Source of the DNA: Bartonella harrusi
Lineage (GTDB): Bacteria; Pseudomonadota; Alphaproteobacteria; Rhizobiales; Rhizobiaceae
Assembly: GCF_024297065.1 (NCBI RefSeq)
Contig: NZ_CP101114.1
Span: 186,001-250,000, forward strand
DNA length: 64,000 nucleotides
Direction: 5' to 3'
Shown: positions 20,225-30,573 of the stretch, one piece after another
Layout: each line of letters starts with the position of its first letter
Position numbering within the stretch: the stretch's first letter is position 1
Notes under the pieces: generated by a model
The model's input: only the letters and a program-made list of their open reading frames with translations
What the model was told of the DNA's origin: nothing
Database searches by the model: none
Program-made: the position numbers and the translations under genes

Positions 20225-20947
20225 ATGTCTAAGAACCATACTGTCCGTTCTTATGATGCAGAATTAAAATATTTGAAAGCAAGGATTACAGCTATGGGGA
20301 GCCATGCAGAACGAATGATTGAACGTTCTGTTGCATCAATTGTCTGTAGTGATCTTCAACTTGCGACGGCAGTTATTGCTGATGATTTGTTTTTAGATGA
20401 AGCAGAACGTGATATTGATGAAAAAGCAATTACCATTATTTGCAAACGCCAACCGATGGCTGTTGATCTACGTGAAATTATTGGTGCCATTCGTATTTCT
20501 TCTGATCTTGAGCGGATTGGGGATATGGCCAAAAACATTGCTAAGCGAACGGTTACACTTTCAGAAACACGTCAATCGGCTGCTTTTTATCATGGGCTTG
20601 AAACAATTACAGCTTTAGCTCTCAATCAGTTAAAGGAAGTATTGAGCGCTTACACGAGCCGTTTATTGGAACGTGTTGATGCGGTACGTGAGCGTGATGG
20701 TAAAATTGATGCTTTATATACGTCTCTTTTTCGTGAGCTTCTAACTTATATGATGGAAGATGCGCGCAATATTACAGTTTGTACGCATTTACTTTTTTGT
20801 TTAAAAAATATTGAACGGATTGGTGATCATGTTACCAATATTGCGGAAATGCTGCATTATATCATAACAGGTTACCATATGTCTTCTGATCGTCCTCGCG
20901 ATGATCTTACCTATAAAGTTGGGGTGGGGGAGAAAAAAAGAGATTAA
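20225..20947 (+). CDS. phoU: Phosphate-specific transport regulator PhoU
   Basis: A 240-residue all-helical protein made of two PhoU repeats, with metal-cluster motifs of the E/DxxxD type in each (DLERIGDMAKNIAKR near residues 95-110 and NIERIGDHVTNIAEM near 197-211). PhoU connects the Pst transporter to the PhoR sensor and represses the Pho regulon when phosphate is plentiful. It starts 21 bases after pstB and ends the operon. Confidence 0.96.
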   Translation: MSKNHTVRSYDAELKYLKARITAMGSHAERMIERSVASIVCSDLQLATAVIADDLFLDEAERDIDEKAITIICKRQPMAVDLREIIGAIRISSDLERIGDMAKNIAKRTVTLSETRQSAAFYHGLETITALALNQLKEVLSAYTSRLLERVDAVRERDGKIDALYTSLFRELLTYMMEDARNITVCTHLLFCLKNIERIGDHVTNIAEMLHYIITGYHMSSDRPRDDLTYKVGVGEKKRD

Positions 20948-21183
20948 ATTTTCTCTCAGGTTATTAAAATGAGTTTTTTTATGAAAGATAAAAACTATTG
21001 AGGCACTTTCTTGCAGTATGGCTGTAGGCAGAGTGTGAAAGACATATGATAGGTAAATGCAAGAAACAATGTGAAGATTTTTAGAGTCATATTGCGGGTT
21101 TTAAACCTTTCTTTTGAGGTTAAGAAAACATAAAAATCAATAAGTTATATTAGAAGTAAGGGATCGATCTGTTATTGATTCTC
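20948..21183. other. Spacer downstream of phoU
   Basis: No gene seen. A weak stem (GAGAAAA near 20929 with TTTTCTC near 20951) spans the phoU stop but lacks a T run, so I do not call it a terminator. Confidence 0.35.
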
Positions 21184-21360
21184 TTACGTTTTTTGTAGCT
21201 TTAGCAAAGCTAGCCAATTTGAGTTGTTAAAATATTGTTTAATCAGCCATGCAAATAAACCTTCAACCAGTTTTTCTGTCTCGGATTTAGGAAGGATAAG
21301 CCCTTGCAATTGGGCGAGTGCACTTTTGTAATTGTCAACAAATTTTTGTGTTCTATAGGT
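21184..21360 (-). pseudogene. Gene fragment of unknown family
   Basis: The reverse strand has an open stretch of about 58 codons ending in TAA at 21184-21186. It contains FVDNYKSALAQLQGLILP and KLVEGLFAWLIKQYF, which look like a real helical protein. No start codon or upstream continuation is seen, so it appears to be the 3' remnant of a lost gene. I do not recognise the family. Confidence 0.4.
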
Positions 21361-21514
21361 TCCTCATATTCTAATACGTTACCCATGACCAATACGCACA
21401 TACCATACGATTTTATCATATTTGGTAATTTGTTTAACAGGATGAGGGGAGCGTGACTTTAGTATGAAAACACATCACGTAAAAAACTATAAAATCAATG
21501 TCTTATATCTCTAT

Positions 21515-22780
21515 CTTATATGAATCCCCTTTAGAGTCCACACTTTTATACACGATTCGATTGACTACTTTTTATAAAAAATAACCATCTATAAAAAGAG
21601 TATAAAAAGTAAATCATGATGTGAATGTTATAATGCATGTAAGGATTTAAAGAAATGCAAAGCAATTATCATTCATGACAGCTCATAAATATTACAATAC
21701 GTTTTTATCATATAAATCGCATTGTTAAAACGCAATCATTTGAAAATTGTTGATCAATATAAATTGTATAAGTTTAAAATCATATCTTGTTTTAAAAATT
21801 GGATTGATAGTGCATAATATATAACAAGATTTGCGAACGCCAAATTTGGCAAGCGCAAAATCAGATTATATTCTTAAAGGGAGGTAAAAAATTGCGTTAT
21901 CATTATTTTAGAAATTAAGATTTTAAAACCTCGATATTTCTTTACCGGAATAGAAACTAGAATAGGGAATGAAAACCATCACATTATCTCTTATGAAATC
22001 TACATCCTTTTAATGATATCATGCAAAACACGTATCAAAAGCTGTTTTGATCATTACGGTTTAAAATAATAAAGCCCAATTTGAATTGACTAATTTTAGA
22101 CACCTCAAAAATGAGGGGCTCTTTTTTCATAAGCAGAGAGAAGTTGGATATATCAAGATCATTAAACGCCATTGTTTAAAGAGAGCTCTACAAAGACACT
22201 CCCCTAAAAATTGGAGTGAGTAATTTTAACCAGTTCAAATTTGAGTTGGTTGATTAAAGAAAAACTTTTTTCCATTTTATGAGAGATTGCTTTAAAAATC
22301 AACGCTTGTTTTTGATTGGCTTGATATAACTTTACAAAGTGTTTTGATTTTAGAATGTAAATTATTTGAAATTTATTTAGCTCAAAAGTGCGCTTAGTAT
22401 CTTAATACGTTTTAAAGAAGCTTTTTGAGAACATGCTTTATTTCAAATTAATCGCCTCAAATGTGATGATCTAACAGAACGCTTTCATAATCATTCCTTT
22501 ATATTATTTTGGATAAGTTTTTATAAAGAGACTAGAGAGCTTACAATATAATACGTTTTGTATATATTTACTTGCTATCAATTTCTTTTATATGAGTTCC
22601 TTAATATATTCATCCATAAAGCCGTATCACATAAAAATGGCGCAACTTTCTTTTGAGATGACCTTAAACTAACGCCTCCCCCACGTTTGTTATTTATTCT
22701 TCAGTATCAACAATCTCTATAAGAATATCGCTCTTATTAACCTCCTTATTTTGGGGAATAACCTTTATCTTACTTTTGCT
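21515..22780. repeat. Decayed copy of the repeat region at 36095-36780
   Basis: Several blocks match 36095-36780 in the same order and orientation: 21515-21740 with 36095-36322, 22080-22130 with 36372-36425, and 22485-22780 with 36473-36780. The last block ends with the 3' end of a YdcK-like gene: reverse-strand codons for NKSDILIEIVDTEE are present here without the rest of the gene. About 500 extra bases lie between blocks in this copy. The match stops abruptly before 22799, where sequence of the FhaB array begins. Confidence 0.75.
22102..22127 (+). terminator. Hairpin followed by a T run
   Basis: CCTCA and TGAGG pair around a short A-rich loop, followed by GGCTC and six T residues. The same hairpin, with a weaker tail, occurs in the related repeat near 36400. 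No gene directly upstream is identified. Confidence 0.4.
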
Positions 22781-22848
22781 ATGTGTAGATATAATTATGG
22801 CACATCCCATTTAGAACCAGTTCCTTCAAGAAAATCATGGAGGAAAAA

Positions 22849-23250
22849 ATGAAACAAATTTTAAAATTATTAAGTACTATAATTCTGTTGAGTATAGTGG
22901 CATGTCAATTTAATAAAACTCCCACATCATCTCTAGCGGCATGGAAGAAGCCAGGAGCAGATTTTACTGAAGTAGCAAAAGCTTTGTTAGAATGTGGCAT
23001 GCCAACTCCTTACGATGTCGATCCGGAAAATCAAAAGTTAAGTAACAATGCACTAGCAACAATTCATGCTTGTATGCTTCAGTCGGGATTTCGCTATAAA
23101 GATGAAGTAGGAACGTGGTGTGAGAATGTTCAGGGGAAGGATCTTCCGGCTTGTCGTCTAGGTGCTGTTATTCCGCAGCGCAGTGTCAAAAAGCGCTTAA
23201 ATAGCCCTTTTTGTAATAGGTATAAAAACGCACCTGAATGCCAATCCTAA
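22849..23250 (+). CDS. Orphan immunity-type lipoprotein of the FhaB array family
   Basis: The ATG at 22849 with GGAGG just upstream gives 133 residues. The signal peptide ends in lipobox SIVAC. The mature part carries the family marks seen at 55-63 kb: KPGADFTEV, ALLECGMPTPYD, six further cysteines and PQRSVKKRLNSPFC. The 50 bases before the gene match the 3' end of fhaB (the codons for GTSHLE), and the hairpin after it matches the array hairpins, so a full array unit end has moved here, 32 kb away. No toxin module accompanies it. Confidence 0.8.
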   Translation: MKQILKLLSTIILLSIVACQFNKTPTSSLAAWKKPGADFTEVAKALLECGMPTPYDVDPENQKLSNNALATIHACMLQSGFRYKDEVGTWCENVQGKDLPACRLGAVIPQRSVKKRLNSPFCNRYKNAPECQS

Positions 23251-23268
23251 GTCTTACTTGTGATAATG

Positions 23269-23312
23269 AACAATCCTGCTCTTTTTGCTTTTGCTTGAAA
23301 TGGCGGGATTGT
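23269..23312 (+). terminator. Array-type hairpin after the orphan lipoprotein gene
   Basis: AACAATCC at the left pairs with GGGATTGTT at the right, the same element found after the lipoprotein genes at 55-63 kb. It shows that the moved segment includes the end of an array unit. Confidence 0.55.
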
Positions 23313-23484
23313 TGTTTCAACTGCTAATTTCCTACACTATCTATCAAGCAATATGATTGTAGGGAGTTCTTTTGAGTATAAGTTCATATTCTCATCCTAT
23401 GATATTGCATCACAGGACAGATTTTGCACCCTTAAATTTGCGATAATTTGAGAAAGTCTTGTCCGTCCTTACGTGACAAGTTTT

Positions 23485-23688
23485 TTATGCCACATCACTG
23501 AGATGTTGACGTTGCGTTTTGGCTTTTTCAATCACATTCAGCAGATCGGATTGTAACCAGCGCGATAAAGAACCAAATTTTAAGGATTTTGGTAAAGATC
23601 CATTGGTTACATGCCGACGGAATGTTGAAACGCTATGCAATAATTTTGCACTTTCACGGTCTGTAAGAAGAACATCATTTTCAGTCAT
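23485..23688 (-). CDS. AlpA/excisionase-like small DNA-binding protein
   Basis: The ATG at 23688 gives 67 residues. The pattern DRESAKLLHSVSTFRRHV followed by SLPKSLKFGSLSRWLQSDL resembles AlpA and other MerR-like winged-helix excisionase proteins that bind near phage attachment sites. It lies about 220 bases downstream of a broken integrase on the same strand, typical of an integrase/excisionase module. An upstream in-frame start at 23787 exists but adds unrelated residues. Confidence 0.7.
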   Translation of the reverse strand: MTENDVLLTDRESAKLLHSVSTFRRHVTNGSLPKSLKFGSLSRWLQSDLLNVIEKAKTQRQHLSDVA

Positions 23689-23905
23689 AACTGATCCTTT
23701 CAATCTAAAAAATAGTAACAAGTCATAAGCGTTTGTTAACCATATTTTCTTAAATTGGAAAGTAAGTTTAATCATAAAAAACAGCACTTTATGATGTATT
23801 TTCTCATTTGATAATTTATGAGTCTTATTGAAACGGAATGAGAGAACGAAGAGAGAAAGTTATCCACAGATAATGAAATAAAAATGGGGTACAAGACTCC
23901 ATCTT

Positions 23906-25204
23906 TTAAGATTTGCTCGTGACATAAGCCGCCCATTTATCCATATAAACACGGCGCTGCTCTAAATAGTCAGTACGACGGTAGGCACGCTCTACTTTAC
24001 CCCCAACCGTATGACCTAGAATGGTTTCTGCGACCTCAAAAGGAGCATCAGTTGTTTCTGCGAGCCAATCTCGTAGACTAGAACGAAAACCATGCGGACA
24101 GGCATCAAGTTCAGTTTTTTTCATATATTGTGACATACAAGTTTCACCAAGGGGACCACGACCAGTTGCAGAGAAAAAGAAATCATTGCGAAAAAGCAAG
24201 TGTGCTTGTTTTAAAATTTCCAATGCTTCATTTGATAAAGGCATGCGAAACTCTGTTGTAGCATCACGCCTTCCTTTCATATTTTTAGCAGGGATGGTCC
24301 ATATATTCCCATCAATTTGATCTTTATGGATATGACACAAGGGATTTGTACGAACCCCTGTCAGGATAAGCAGATGCAAAGCCAGTTGTGTTAGGGTTGT
24401 TGTTTTGCAGAGTGTTTTATAAAAAGCTGGTATCTCTTTCCAATCCATTGCTGGTCTATTTTTAACTTTATGGCGTTGTTTGCCTAACAAAGCTTTTGCT
24501 TTTTCTGTTGCTTGTAAATCAACATCTAAGCCCAATGCAACCGCATGTTTGAGATAGAGATTAAGGCGGTTTAGTGCTTTATAGGCAGTCCCAGCTTTTG
24601 TATGCCAAATCGGTGCGAGTGTATTGCGTATCTTTGTTTGTGTAATCTCTGAAACCGGTAAGCAACCTCATTTGGGGAGAATATGAAGTTGTAAAGATGA
24701 AAACCAATCTCCATTTTTACCATCATTTTTGAGTTCAGCTTTACGGCTTTCAAAAGCATCGAGAGCGATATCTTTTAAGTAATGCAGATTACGCATCGCT
24801 TCACGCTTTTGTTTCTCACGTTCTTTAATGGGGTTACAAGCCTCACGTAAAACAGAACGCCACCCAGTTGCCAATTCACGGGCTTGTTTTAAAGAGACAT
24901 CTCTTAAAGCACCCAAGCCCATTTCACGCCGCCGCCCGTGAATGGTATAGCGATAAAGCCATTGAGCATCCCCCATCTTTACACTTATGAAGGTGCAAGC
25001 TGGCACCATCATACTATTTACCGGCCCCCAATGTTGCGACAGCCCTTGGTATTGAGACGATTCATAAGAGGCATTTTTGTTCCTTTCTAAACGGTTTTCA
25101 CCCCACACACCAACCCCACTTGTGACGTGCAAAGGGATGGTTTTGATTGATTCAAGATAAGGGGATTTGAGATGAGAGAATCTTACAATATTCGGGTCTC
25201 TCAT
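23906..25204 (-). pseudogene. Tyrosine recombinase (P4-type integrase), nonsense and frameshift mutated
   Basis: One frame runs from 25204 to 23906 except for an in-frame TGA at about 24669. Before it lie RYTIHGRRREMGLGALRDV and the NLHYLKDIALDAFESRKAE segment; after it lies the catalytic domain, with arginine in LTGVRTNPL, HGFRSSLRDW, a GHTVGGKVERAYRR segment and the final tyrosine in TDYLEQRR. At the 5' end a likely true start (MPLMNRLNTKG) is in another frame, so frameshifts also affect the N-terminus. The gene is inactive as written. The remnant at 12881-13345 has a very similar broken start. Confidence 0.85.
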
Positions 25205-25273
25205 TCAATAGGCAAAACAATAAATTGTCTTTATAAATCAACTAGTTGACTGTGTAAAAGTGGCACGATCGAT

Positions 25274-25588
25274 GCAATTATAGACAACAAATTACGCACG
25301 CTTGTAGCGACGTGTGCGCAAAAGGATATTAATCCGGCCGAAACGCTTTATGGGATAGCAAAAAACTCTTGTTATCAGAACAAAGCGACCCAAGCCAATA
25401 ATCAGCTAGCTTTGCTTCAAAGTAGGCAGAATTCTGCGAGGACTCTAACGGCATCCGGAGGAGGCGGTAGTACAGAACCAATCACTTTACAAACCATTGG
25501 TGATATGTCCGATAAAGAGTTTGTAGAATGGTATAACCGACCAAACAATCAAGTTATTTTTAATAAACTCATGGGTTGGGATGGCTAA
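25274..25588 (+). pseudogene. Phage structural gene fragment upstream of the capsid gene
   Basis: A forward frame of 104 codons ends in TAA at 25586-25588, with NKLRTLVATCAQKDINPAE and a C-terminal part that has a Gly-rich linker and ends FNKLMGWDG. No start is seen, so it is the 3' part of a longer gene. Its position just before the capsid gene suggests a portal- or scaffold-related phage protein. The function is not established. Confidence 0.5.
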
Positions 25589-25628
25589 TGATGGTTGAGA
25601 CGTAACGATATAATCCATGTGTTTTTCG

Positions 25629-25652
25629 CCGGCTTTTAAGCCGGTTTTTTTT
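25629..25652 (+). terminator. Rho-independent terminator
   Basis: A perfect stem CCGGCTT/AAGCCGG with a two-base loop, followed by eight T residues. It lies between the phage fragment and the capsid gene. Confidence 0.85.
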
Positions 25653-25674
25653 ACAGCAAAGAAAGGTGAGATAA

Positions 25675-26371
25675 ATGGCAATAACATATATTCCTATTAA
25701 TGATGCGCAGGCGATTAAAGCTTGGTCAAAGAGGTTCAATTATGAAGCATCAAAAGCTCTTGATATTAATCGTTTAATGGGAGAAAGTTCCAATAGTATT
25801 ATACAGGTCAAGAATGAACTTAGGAAAGAAGGGGGAGATTGTGTTATGTTTCGCTTACCTTACGTGCTCAGATTATGGGACGTGGTGTAAGCGAGGGCGA
25901 AACGCTTAAAGGGAACGAAAAAGCGCTTCAATTCCTCCATGATAAATTATATATCAATGAACTGAATCATGCTCTTGCAACGAAAAAAAGCACGATTGAT
26001 CAACAACTATTTCATTTAGTTTACGTGATGAAGCGCACAAGGCATTGGTTGATTGGTATGCTAATCGCATGAGTTTGATGTTTTTTCTTCAAGTATGTGA
26101 TTATACCGCACCTACCATTAAATTTGAAGAACGTGAAATTTATCTTGATGAATTGTATTACGGCTTTAATGCACCTTTGGCGCCAAGCAGTAAGCGCATT
26201 GTCCGCCCCGATGGCAAAACCAAAGATGAAGATGTCAAAGAGCTAGCAAAGCATGGCTTTAATCTTAAGTTGATTGATGAAGTCGTCAAAGTTGCGAAGT
26301 TGGCAAATCCGAAAGTCAGTCCTATACGTGTTGATAGTTTAAAGGGTCTATTTATGTGGTTGGAAAGATGA
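25675..26371 (+). pseudogene. N4-gp56 type major capsid protein, two frameshifts
   Basis: Three overlapping frames together read as one phage capsid protein: 25675 onward (MAITYIPINDAQAIKAWSK, LMGESSNSIIQVKNEL), then from about 25850 (LRAQIMGRGVSEGETLKGN) and from about 26030 to 26371 (YANRMSLMFFLQVC, YLDELYYGFNAPLAP). The GRGVSEGETLKGNE stretch and the DWYANR segment resemble N4-gp56 family capsids. The C-terminus is also missing, since the protein stops after SLKGLFMWLER. It is a dead prophage relic. Confidence 0.75.
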
Positions 26372-26425
26372 GCAGAAAGCGAAGAGAAAGAGCTCACAGA
26401 GAGAGAATAACGGCTACTTCATGAG

Positions 26426-26578
26426 ATGATTAATACCTATCAGAGTATGAAGGTGATGTATCATTTTATGAAGAGGATTGCGTTCATTGTCTTTATGTTT
26501 GTTATCGATTTTGCCCGCCTTATGGATGCACTCGATAATATTTTCATGTATCTCAAAAGATGGATAAGCAAAAGTTAG
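26426..26578 (+). CDS. Small hydrophobic phage-remnant protein
   Basis: A 50-residue frame with a hydrophobic centre (RIAFIVFMFVIDFARLM) between basic ends. It looks like the C-terminal part of a small phage membrane protein; a stop lies just upstream in frame, and the reading could once have continued from the left. No family is recognised. Confidence 0.35.
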   Translation: MINTYQSMKVMYHFMKRIAFIVFMFVIDFARLMDALDNIFMYLKRWISKS

Positions 26579-26724
26579 AGACTCCAAAGCCTCTCAAAAC
26601 GTACCTCAGCCTCTCAAAACGTACCTCGAAAAGAACTGTTGATTCGCAATAATTGAGAGAAAAATCTAAAAGTTTTTGCTGGAATCAGAGTGAATATTCA
26701 TTTTTTCAATAGGATTTTTAGATA

Positions 26725-27118
26725 GTTACCCCCTTTGGTAAAAGCTTACGCAAACTTCGCATTGATCACTCTGAACGTCTTTTAGATATGGTAGAGAGAT
26801 TAGACGTTTCTGTTTCATTTTTATCATCTGTAGAAATTAGCAAAAGATTTGGACCGGTTGGCATGGAAGAAAAAATCATTGAACTATACGCTTTAAGTCA
26901 AGAGACAGCCGCCCATTTCGTTTAAGGAAAAAATCGAATGCTTGTAGCGGTAGTTTTAGCGTCACATCTTCTGATCCGTTGTATCGTGAAGTTATTGGCA
27001 TGTTTATTGGACTTTTAAAAGTTTTTTCGCAACAAGATTTAGAAACCTTCAAAGGAATATTAGAAGTGATTATAGAGGAGAAAAGCCAAAAAAATGCTCG
27101 TGTTGCGGAGAAATGTTA
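26725..27118 (+). pseudogene. XRE-family phage regulator, frameshifted
   Basis: The first part reads TPFGKSLRKLRIDHSERLL and then RLDVSVSFLSSVEI, a helix-turn-helix of the XRE/Cro type. The frame breaks at about 26920. In the next frame sense continues as RLRKKSNACSGSF and DPLYREVIGMFIGLLKVFSQ and ends at TAG 27116-27118. No start codon is seen before TPFGK. It is probably an old prophage repressor. Confidence 0.65.
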
Positions 27119-27495
27119 GAAAATCCTATTCCCATACATTTTTTTACTCATCTCGAATCTTGAAAATAATATAAAAAATCAATAAGTTATAGAGATAAAA
27201 AAGGTTATTATTTTAAAAAAGAGTATCACGCTTTCGTGTACTCAAAAATGTTACGTTGCTTTATAGTTTTTGAAGCTAACAGCTATTTTTTGTGAATGGT
27301 GCTATATCAAAATTTGTTATTATATTTTATAACAGCACGGTTTGTATGGCTTCATTTCTTTTTTATATATAAATAAATAGAGCATTTGTTTAAGTTGCGT
27401 TAAACTTGTTGCTGTTTCTGTTATTTTTGCAGAACAAGCTTTTTATTATGCAAAATTATGGTCTTATGAAGAATATTTCAGTCAAATATCAAACA
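27119..27495. other. Intergenic region upstream of ttcA
   Basis: AT-rich spacer. No gene or clear terminator is seen; in-frame upstream extensions of ttcA (to 27406) start here but have no ribosome site. Confidence 0.4.
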
Positions 27496-28344
27496 ATGAA
27501 AAAGAATATAAAAGAAAATGATTCTTTGACAAAGAAAACGGATGATTGTCATCCAATATTTCGATCTGCTCCTTCAACTGTGGAGTTTAATAAATTGCGT
27601 AAACGGCTTCTCCGTCATATGCGGCAAGCGTTAGACGATTTTTCTATGCTTTCTTCAGAAAAAAAATGGCTTGTTGCTTTGTCTGGCGGAAAGGATTCTT
27701 ACGGACTATTAGCGCTTCTTCTTGATTTAAAATGGCGTGGACTTTTACCTGTTGAAATTCTCGCTTGTAACCTTGATCAAGGACAACCAGACTTTCCAAA
27801 GCATATTCTTCCAGATTTTTTAAATTCTTATCAAATTCCATATCGTATTGAATATCAGGATACTTATTCCATTGTTACAGATAAATTGGCAGATACGCAA
27901 ACATATTGTTCACTTTGTTCTCGGTTGCGACGTGGTCATTTATACCGTATCGCACGTGAAGAGGGATGTTCTGCATTGGTTCTGGGACATCACCGTGATG
28001 ATGTTTTAGAAACCTTTTTTATGAATTTATTTCATGGTGGTCGATTAGCAGCTATGCCTGGAAAGCTTATAAATGATGAAGGTGATCTTTTTGTTTTACG
28101 CCCTCTTGTTTACGCTGCTGAAGAAGATATGAAGAAATTTTCTCAAGCAATGAGCTTTCCTATTATTCCTTGTAATCTTTGTGGTAGTCAAGATGGGTTA
28201 CAACGCAATGCAATGAAAGAAATGCTAAGAGATATTGAAAGAAGAATGCCTGGACGTAAAGATACTATGATTCGTGCCTTAACAAATGTTCGTCCAAGCC
28301 ATTTGCTTGATAAAAATTTTTTTGATTTTGATAGTTTATTATAA
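27496..28344 (+). CDS. ttcA: tRNA 2-thiocytidine-32 biosynthesis protein TtcA
   Basis: An ATP-dependent thiolase of C32 in some tRNAs, with an iron-sulfur cluster. The PP-loop is [15 protein letters not shown], and the two cysteine pairs are CSLC and CNLC, with [16 protein letters not shown] between them. The conserved part begins [21 protein letters not shown] chose the ATG at 27496 (282 residues); ATGs at 27448 and 27466 and a TTG at 27406 are also in frame, and none has a good ribosome site. It faces rimO. Confidence 0.93.
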   Translation: MKKNIKENDSLTKKTDDCHPIFRSAPSTVEFNKLRKRLLRHMRQALDDFSMLSSEKKWLVALSGGKDSYGLLALLLDLKWRGLLPVEILACNLDQGQPDFPKHILPDFLNSYQIPYRIEYQDTYSIVTDKLADTQTYCSLCSRLRRGHLYRIAREEGCSALVLGHHRDDVLETFFMNLFHGGRLAAMPGKLINDEGDLFVLRPLVYAAEEDMKKFSQAMSFPIIPCNLCGSQDGLQRNAMKEMLRDIERRMPGRKDTMIRALTNVRPSHLLDKNFFDFDSLL

Positions 28345-28382
28345 AACTGACTTATTACGCATAATGCATTTCAATCTTATCT

Positions 28383-29696
28383 TTAAACTGCTATACCATA
28401 AAGATCATAAGCATCTGAGTGTTCAATTTTTACGGTAACAAATTCACCGACACGTAATGGTCGTCGTGATGATATATGGACAACACCATCTACTTCTGGA
28501 GCATCATATTGACTGCGACCTTTAGCAACTTTTCCTTGACTTTCATCGATGAGAACTTGAAGTCTTTTTCCAATTTTTTTCTTTAAAAGATGACTAGAAA
28601 TTTGTTGTTGTTTAGCCATAAAGCGATGCCAACGGCTTTCTTTTATTTCTTTAGCAATGTTTTCTAATCCTAAATCATTTGCGGCAGCACCTTTTACCTC
28701 TTCATATTTAAAACAGCCGGCACGTTCAATTCTTACTTCTTCCAACCATTCGAGAAGTATATTAAAATCTTCATTCGTTTCACCTGGAAAACCTACAATA
28801 AATGTTGATCGTAAGGTGAGATCTGGACAAATTTCTCTCCACTTTTCAATTCTACGGTTTGTTTTTTCCATAAGAGCAGGACGTTTCATGTTACGTAAAA
28901 CGGTTGGTGAAGCATGCTGAAAAGGGATATCTAAATAAGGGAGAATCTTTCTCTCTGCCATAAGTTCAATAACTTCATCAACATGAGGATAAGGATAAAC
29001 ATAATGCATGCGTATCCAAATACCCATATTCCCTAGTTCGCGACAAAGATCAAAAAATTTGGTTTTTATTGTGCGATCTTTCCAAAAACTTTCTAGATAT
29101 TTTATATCCATACCATAAGCACTGGTATCTTGTGAGATAACCAAAAGCTCTTTTACACCGGCCTGTACAAGTTTTTCAGCTTCTCGAAGAACATCATCGA
29201 TGGGACGTGAAATAAGATTACCACGCAGAGTGGGGATAATACAAAAGCTGCAGCGATTAGAACATCCTTCGGAAATTTTTAAGTAAGCATAATGGCGAGG
29301 TGTTAAGCGAATACCTTGCGGAGGAACTAAATCGACAAAGGGATCATGAACTGGAAGAATTACTGAATGAACAGCTTGTATAACACTTTCATAGTCTTGT
29401 GGTCCTGTAATGGCCAATACATTCGGGTGTGCTTGGCGAATAACATCAGGATCAGCACCTAGACATCCAGTTACAATAACTTTTCCATTTTCTTTGAGCG
29501 CTTCATCAATATTAGCTAATGATTCATTTCGAGCAGAATCAAGAAAACCACAGGTATTAACAATAACAACATCCGCACCTTGATGCTTACGTGAAATTTC
29601 ATAACCTTCAGAGCGAAGTTTTGTAATAATTCGTTCAGAATCTACCAGTGCTTTTGGACATCCGAGAGAGACAAAACTAATACGAGGTGCTATCAT
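28383..29696 (-). CDS. rimO: Ribosomal protein S12 methylthiotransferase RimO
   Basis: A 437-residue radical SAM enzyme that methylthiolates an aspartate of ribosomal protein S12. Domains in order: N-terminal MTTase domain ([17 protein letters not shown], with cysteines in [10 protein letters not shown] and VTGCLGAD), the radical SAM cluster motif CSNRCSFC near residue 150, and a C-terminal TRAM domain ([16 protein letters not shown]). [18 protein letters not shown] and [10 protein letters not shown] are family hallmarks. Normal length, no lesion. Confidence 0.97.
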   Translation of the reverse strand: MIAPRISFVSLGCPKALVDSERIITKLRSEGYEISRKHQGADVVIVNTCGFLDSARNESLANIDEALKENGKVIVTGCLGADPDVIRQAHPNVLAITGPQDYESVIQAVHSVILPVHDPFVDLVPPQGIRLTPRHYAYLKISEGCSNRCSFCIIPTLRGNLISRPIDDVLREAEKLVQAGVKELLVISQDTSAYGMDIKYLESFWKDRTIKTKFFDLCRELGNMGIWIRMHYVYPYPHVDEVIELMAERKILPYLDIPFQHASPTVLRNMKRPALMEKTNRRIEKWREICPDLTLRSTFIVGFPGETNEDFNILLEWLEEVRIERAGCFKYEEVKGAAANDLGLENIAKEIKESRWHRFMAKQQQISSHLLKKKIGKRLQVLIDESQGKVAKGRSQYDAPEVDGVVHISSRRPLRVGEFVTVKIEHSDAYDLYGIAV

Positions 29697-29859
29697 AACA
29701 CATCCTACAACTTTATGACGATTAAATTTTATTTATTATTTTTTATAAAATCTTAAGAGTAGAATATTTCATTATCGAGTGTGGTACAATACAAAAAATA
29801 CCAAACAATTTTTTATTAAATCAATGTATGGAGTGTATTTAAGAAAATATTTTTATTTT

Positions 29860-30573
29860 TTAATATTTGCGAATAAGTCCGATAAGTTTACCTTGTATCT
29901 GTATACGGTCCGATCCATATATGCGTGTTTCGTAATGAGCATTTGCTGCTTCTAATGCAATGGAAGCTCCCTTACGTCGGTAACGTTTTAAAGTTGCTTC
30001 TTCTTTATCAATAAACGCCACAACAATTTCACCTGATGTGGCTGTATTTTGGCATTTTACAATTATAGTATCTTTATCAAGAATACCAGCTTCAATCATA
30101 GAATCATCTTTGACCTCTAAAGCATAGTGTTCACCCGAATGAATCATCTCTTTTGGTAAAGAAAGCGTGTTTGTCTGTTGCAATATAGCCGAGATAGGTA
30201 CACTTGCAGCAATACGACCCATAATAGGAATAGTAACATTTTTTTTCTCTTCTCCCTTAAAATGATCACTATCACCGATTTTTTTCAATATTTTTCTTTT
30301 ATTTTTTTCTATCATACTAGGAGAAATTTTACGCGCTAAAGAAAGATTAAATGTTATCTTTTCAGGGAGTCGAATCACTTCTATTGCGCGGGCACGATTT
30401 GGCAAACGGCGTATAAAACCTCGTTGTTCTAAGGCTACCATGAGTTTATGAATGCCAGACTTTGAAGAAATCTCCAATGCAATTTTCATTTCCTCGAAGG
30501 AGGGAGATACACCTGTTTCTTTTATATGATTATGAATAAACAAAAGTAGTTCATATTGTTTACATGTTAACAT
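29860..30573 (-). CDS. lexA: LexA repressor
   Basis: A 237-residue SOS repressor. It has the N-terminal winged helix ([43 protein letters not shown]), a linker and the S24 peptidase fold with serine in DDSMIEAGI and lysine in [12 protein letters not shown]. The self-cleavage site, normally Ala-Gly in GRIAAGVPI, reads GRIAASVPI, so an Ala-Ser bond would have to be cut. No alphaproteobacterial SOS box (GTTC or GAAC spaced by seven) is visible just upstream, so self-regulation is not evident. Confidence 0.95.
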   Translation of the reverse strand: MLTCKQYELLLFIHNHIKETGVSPSFEEMKIALEISSKSGIHKLMVALEQRGFIRRLPNRARAIEVIRLPEKITFNLSLARKISPSMIEKNKRKILKKIGDSDHFKGEEKKNVTIPIMGRIAASVPISAILQQTNTLSLPKEMIHSGEHYALEVKDDSMIEAGILDKDTIIVKCQNTATSGEIVVAFIDKEEATLKRYRRKGASIALEAANAHYETRIYGSDRIQIQGKLIGLIRKY

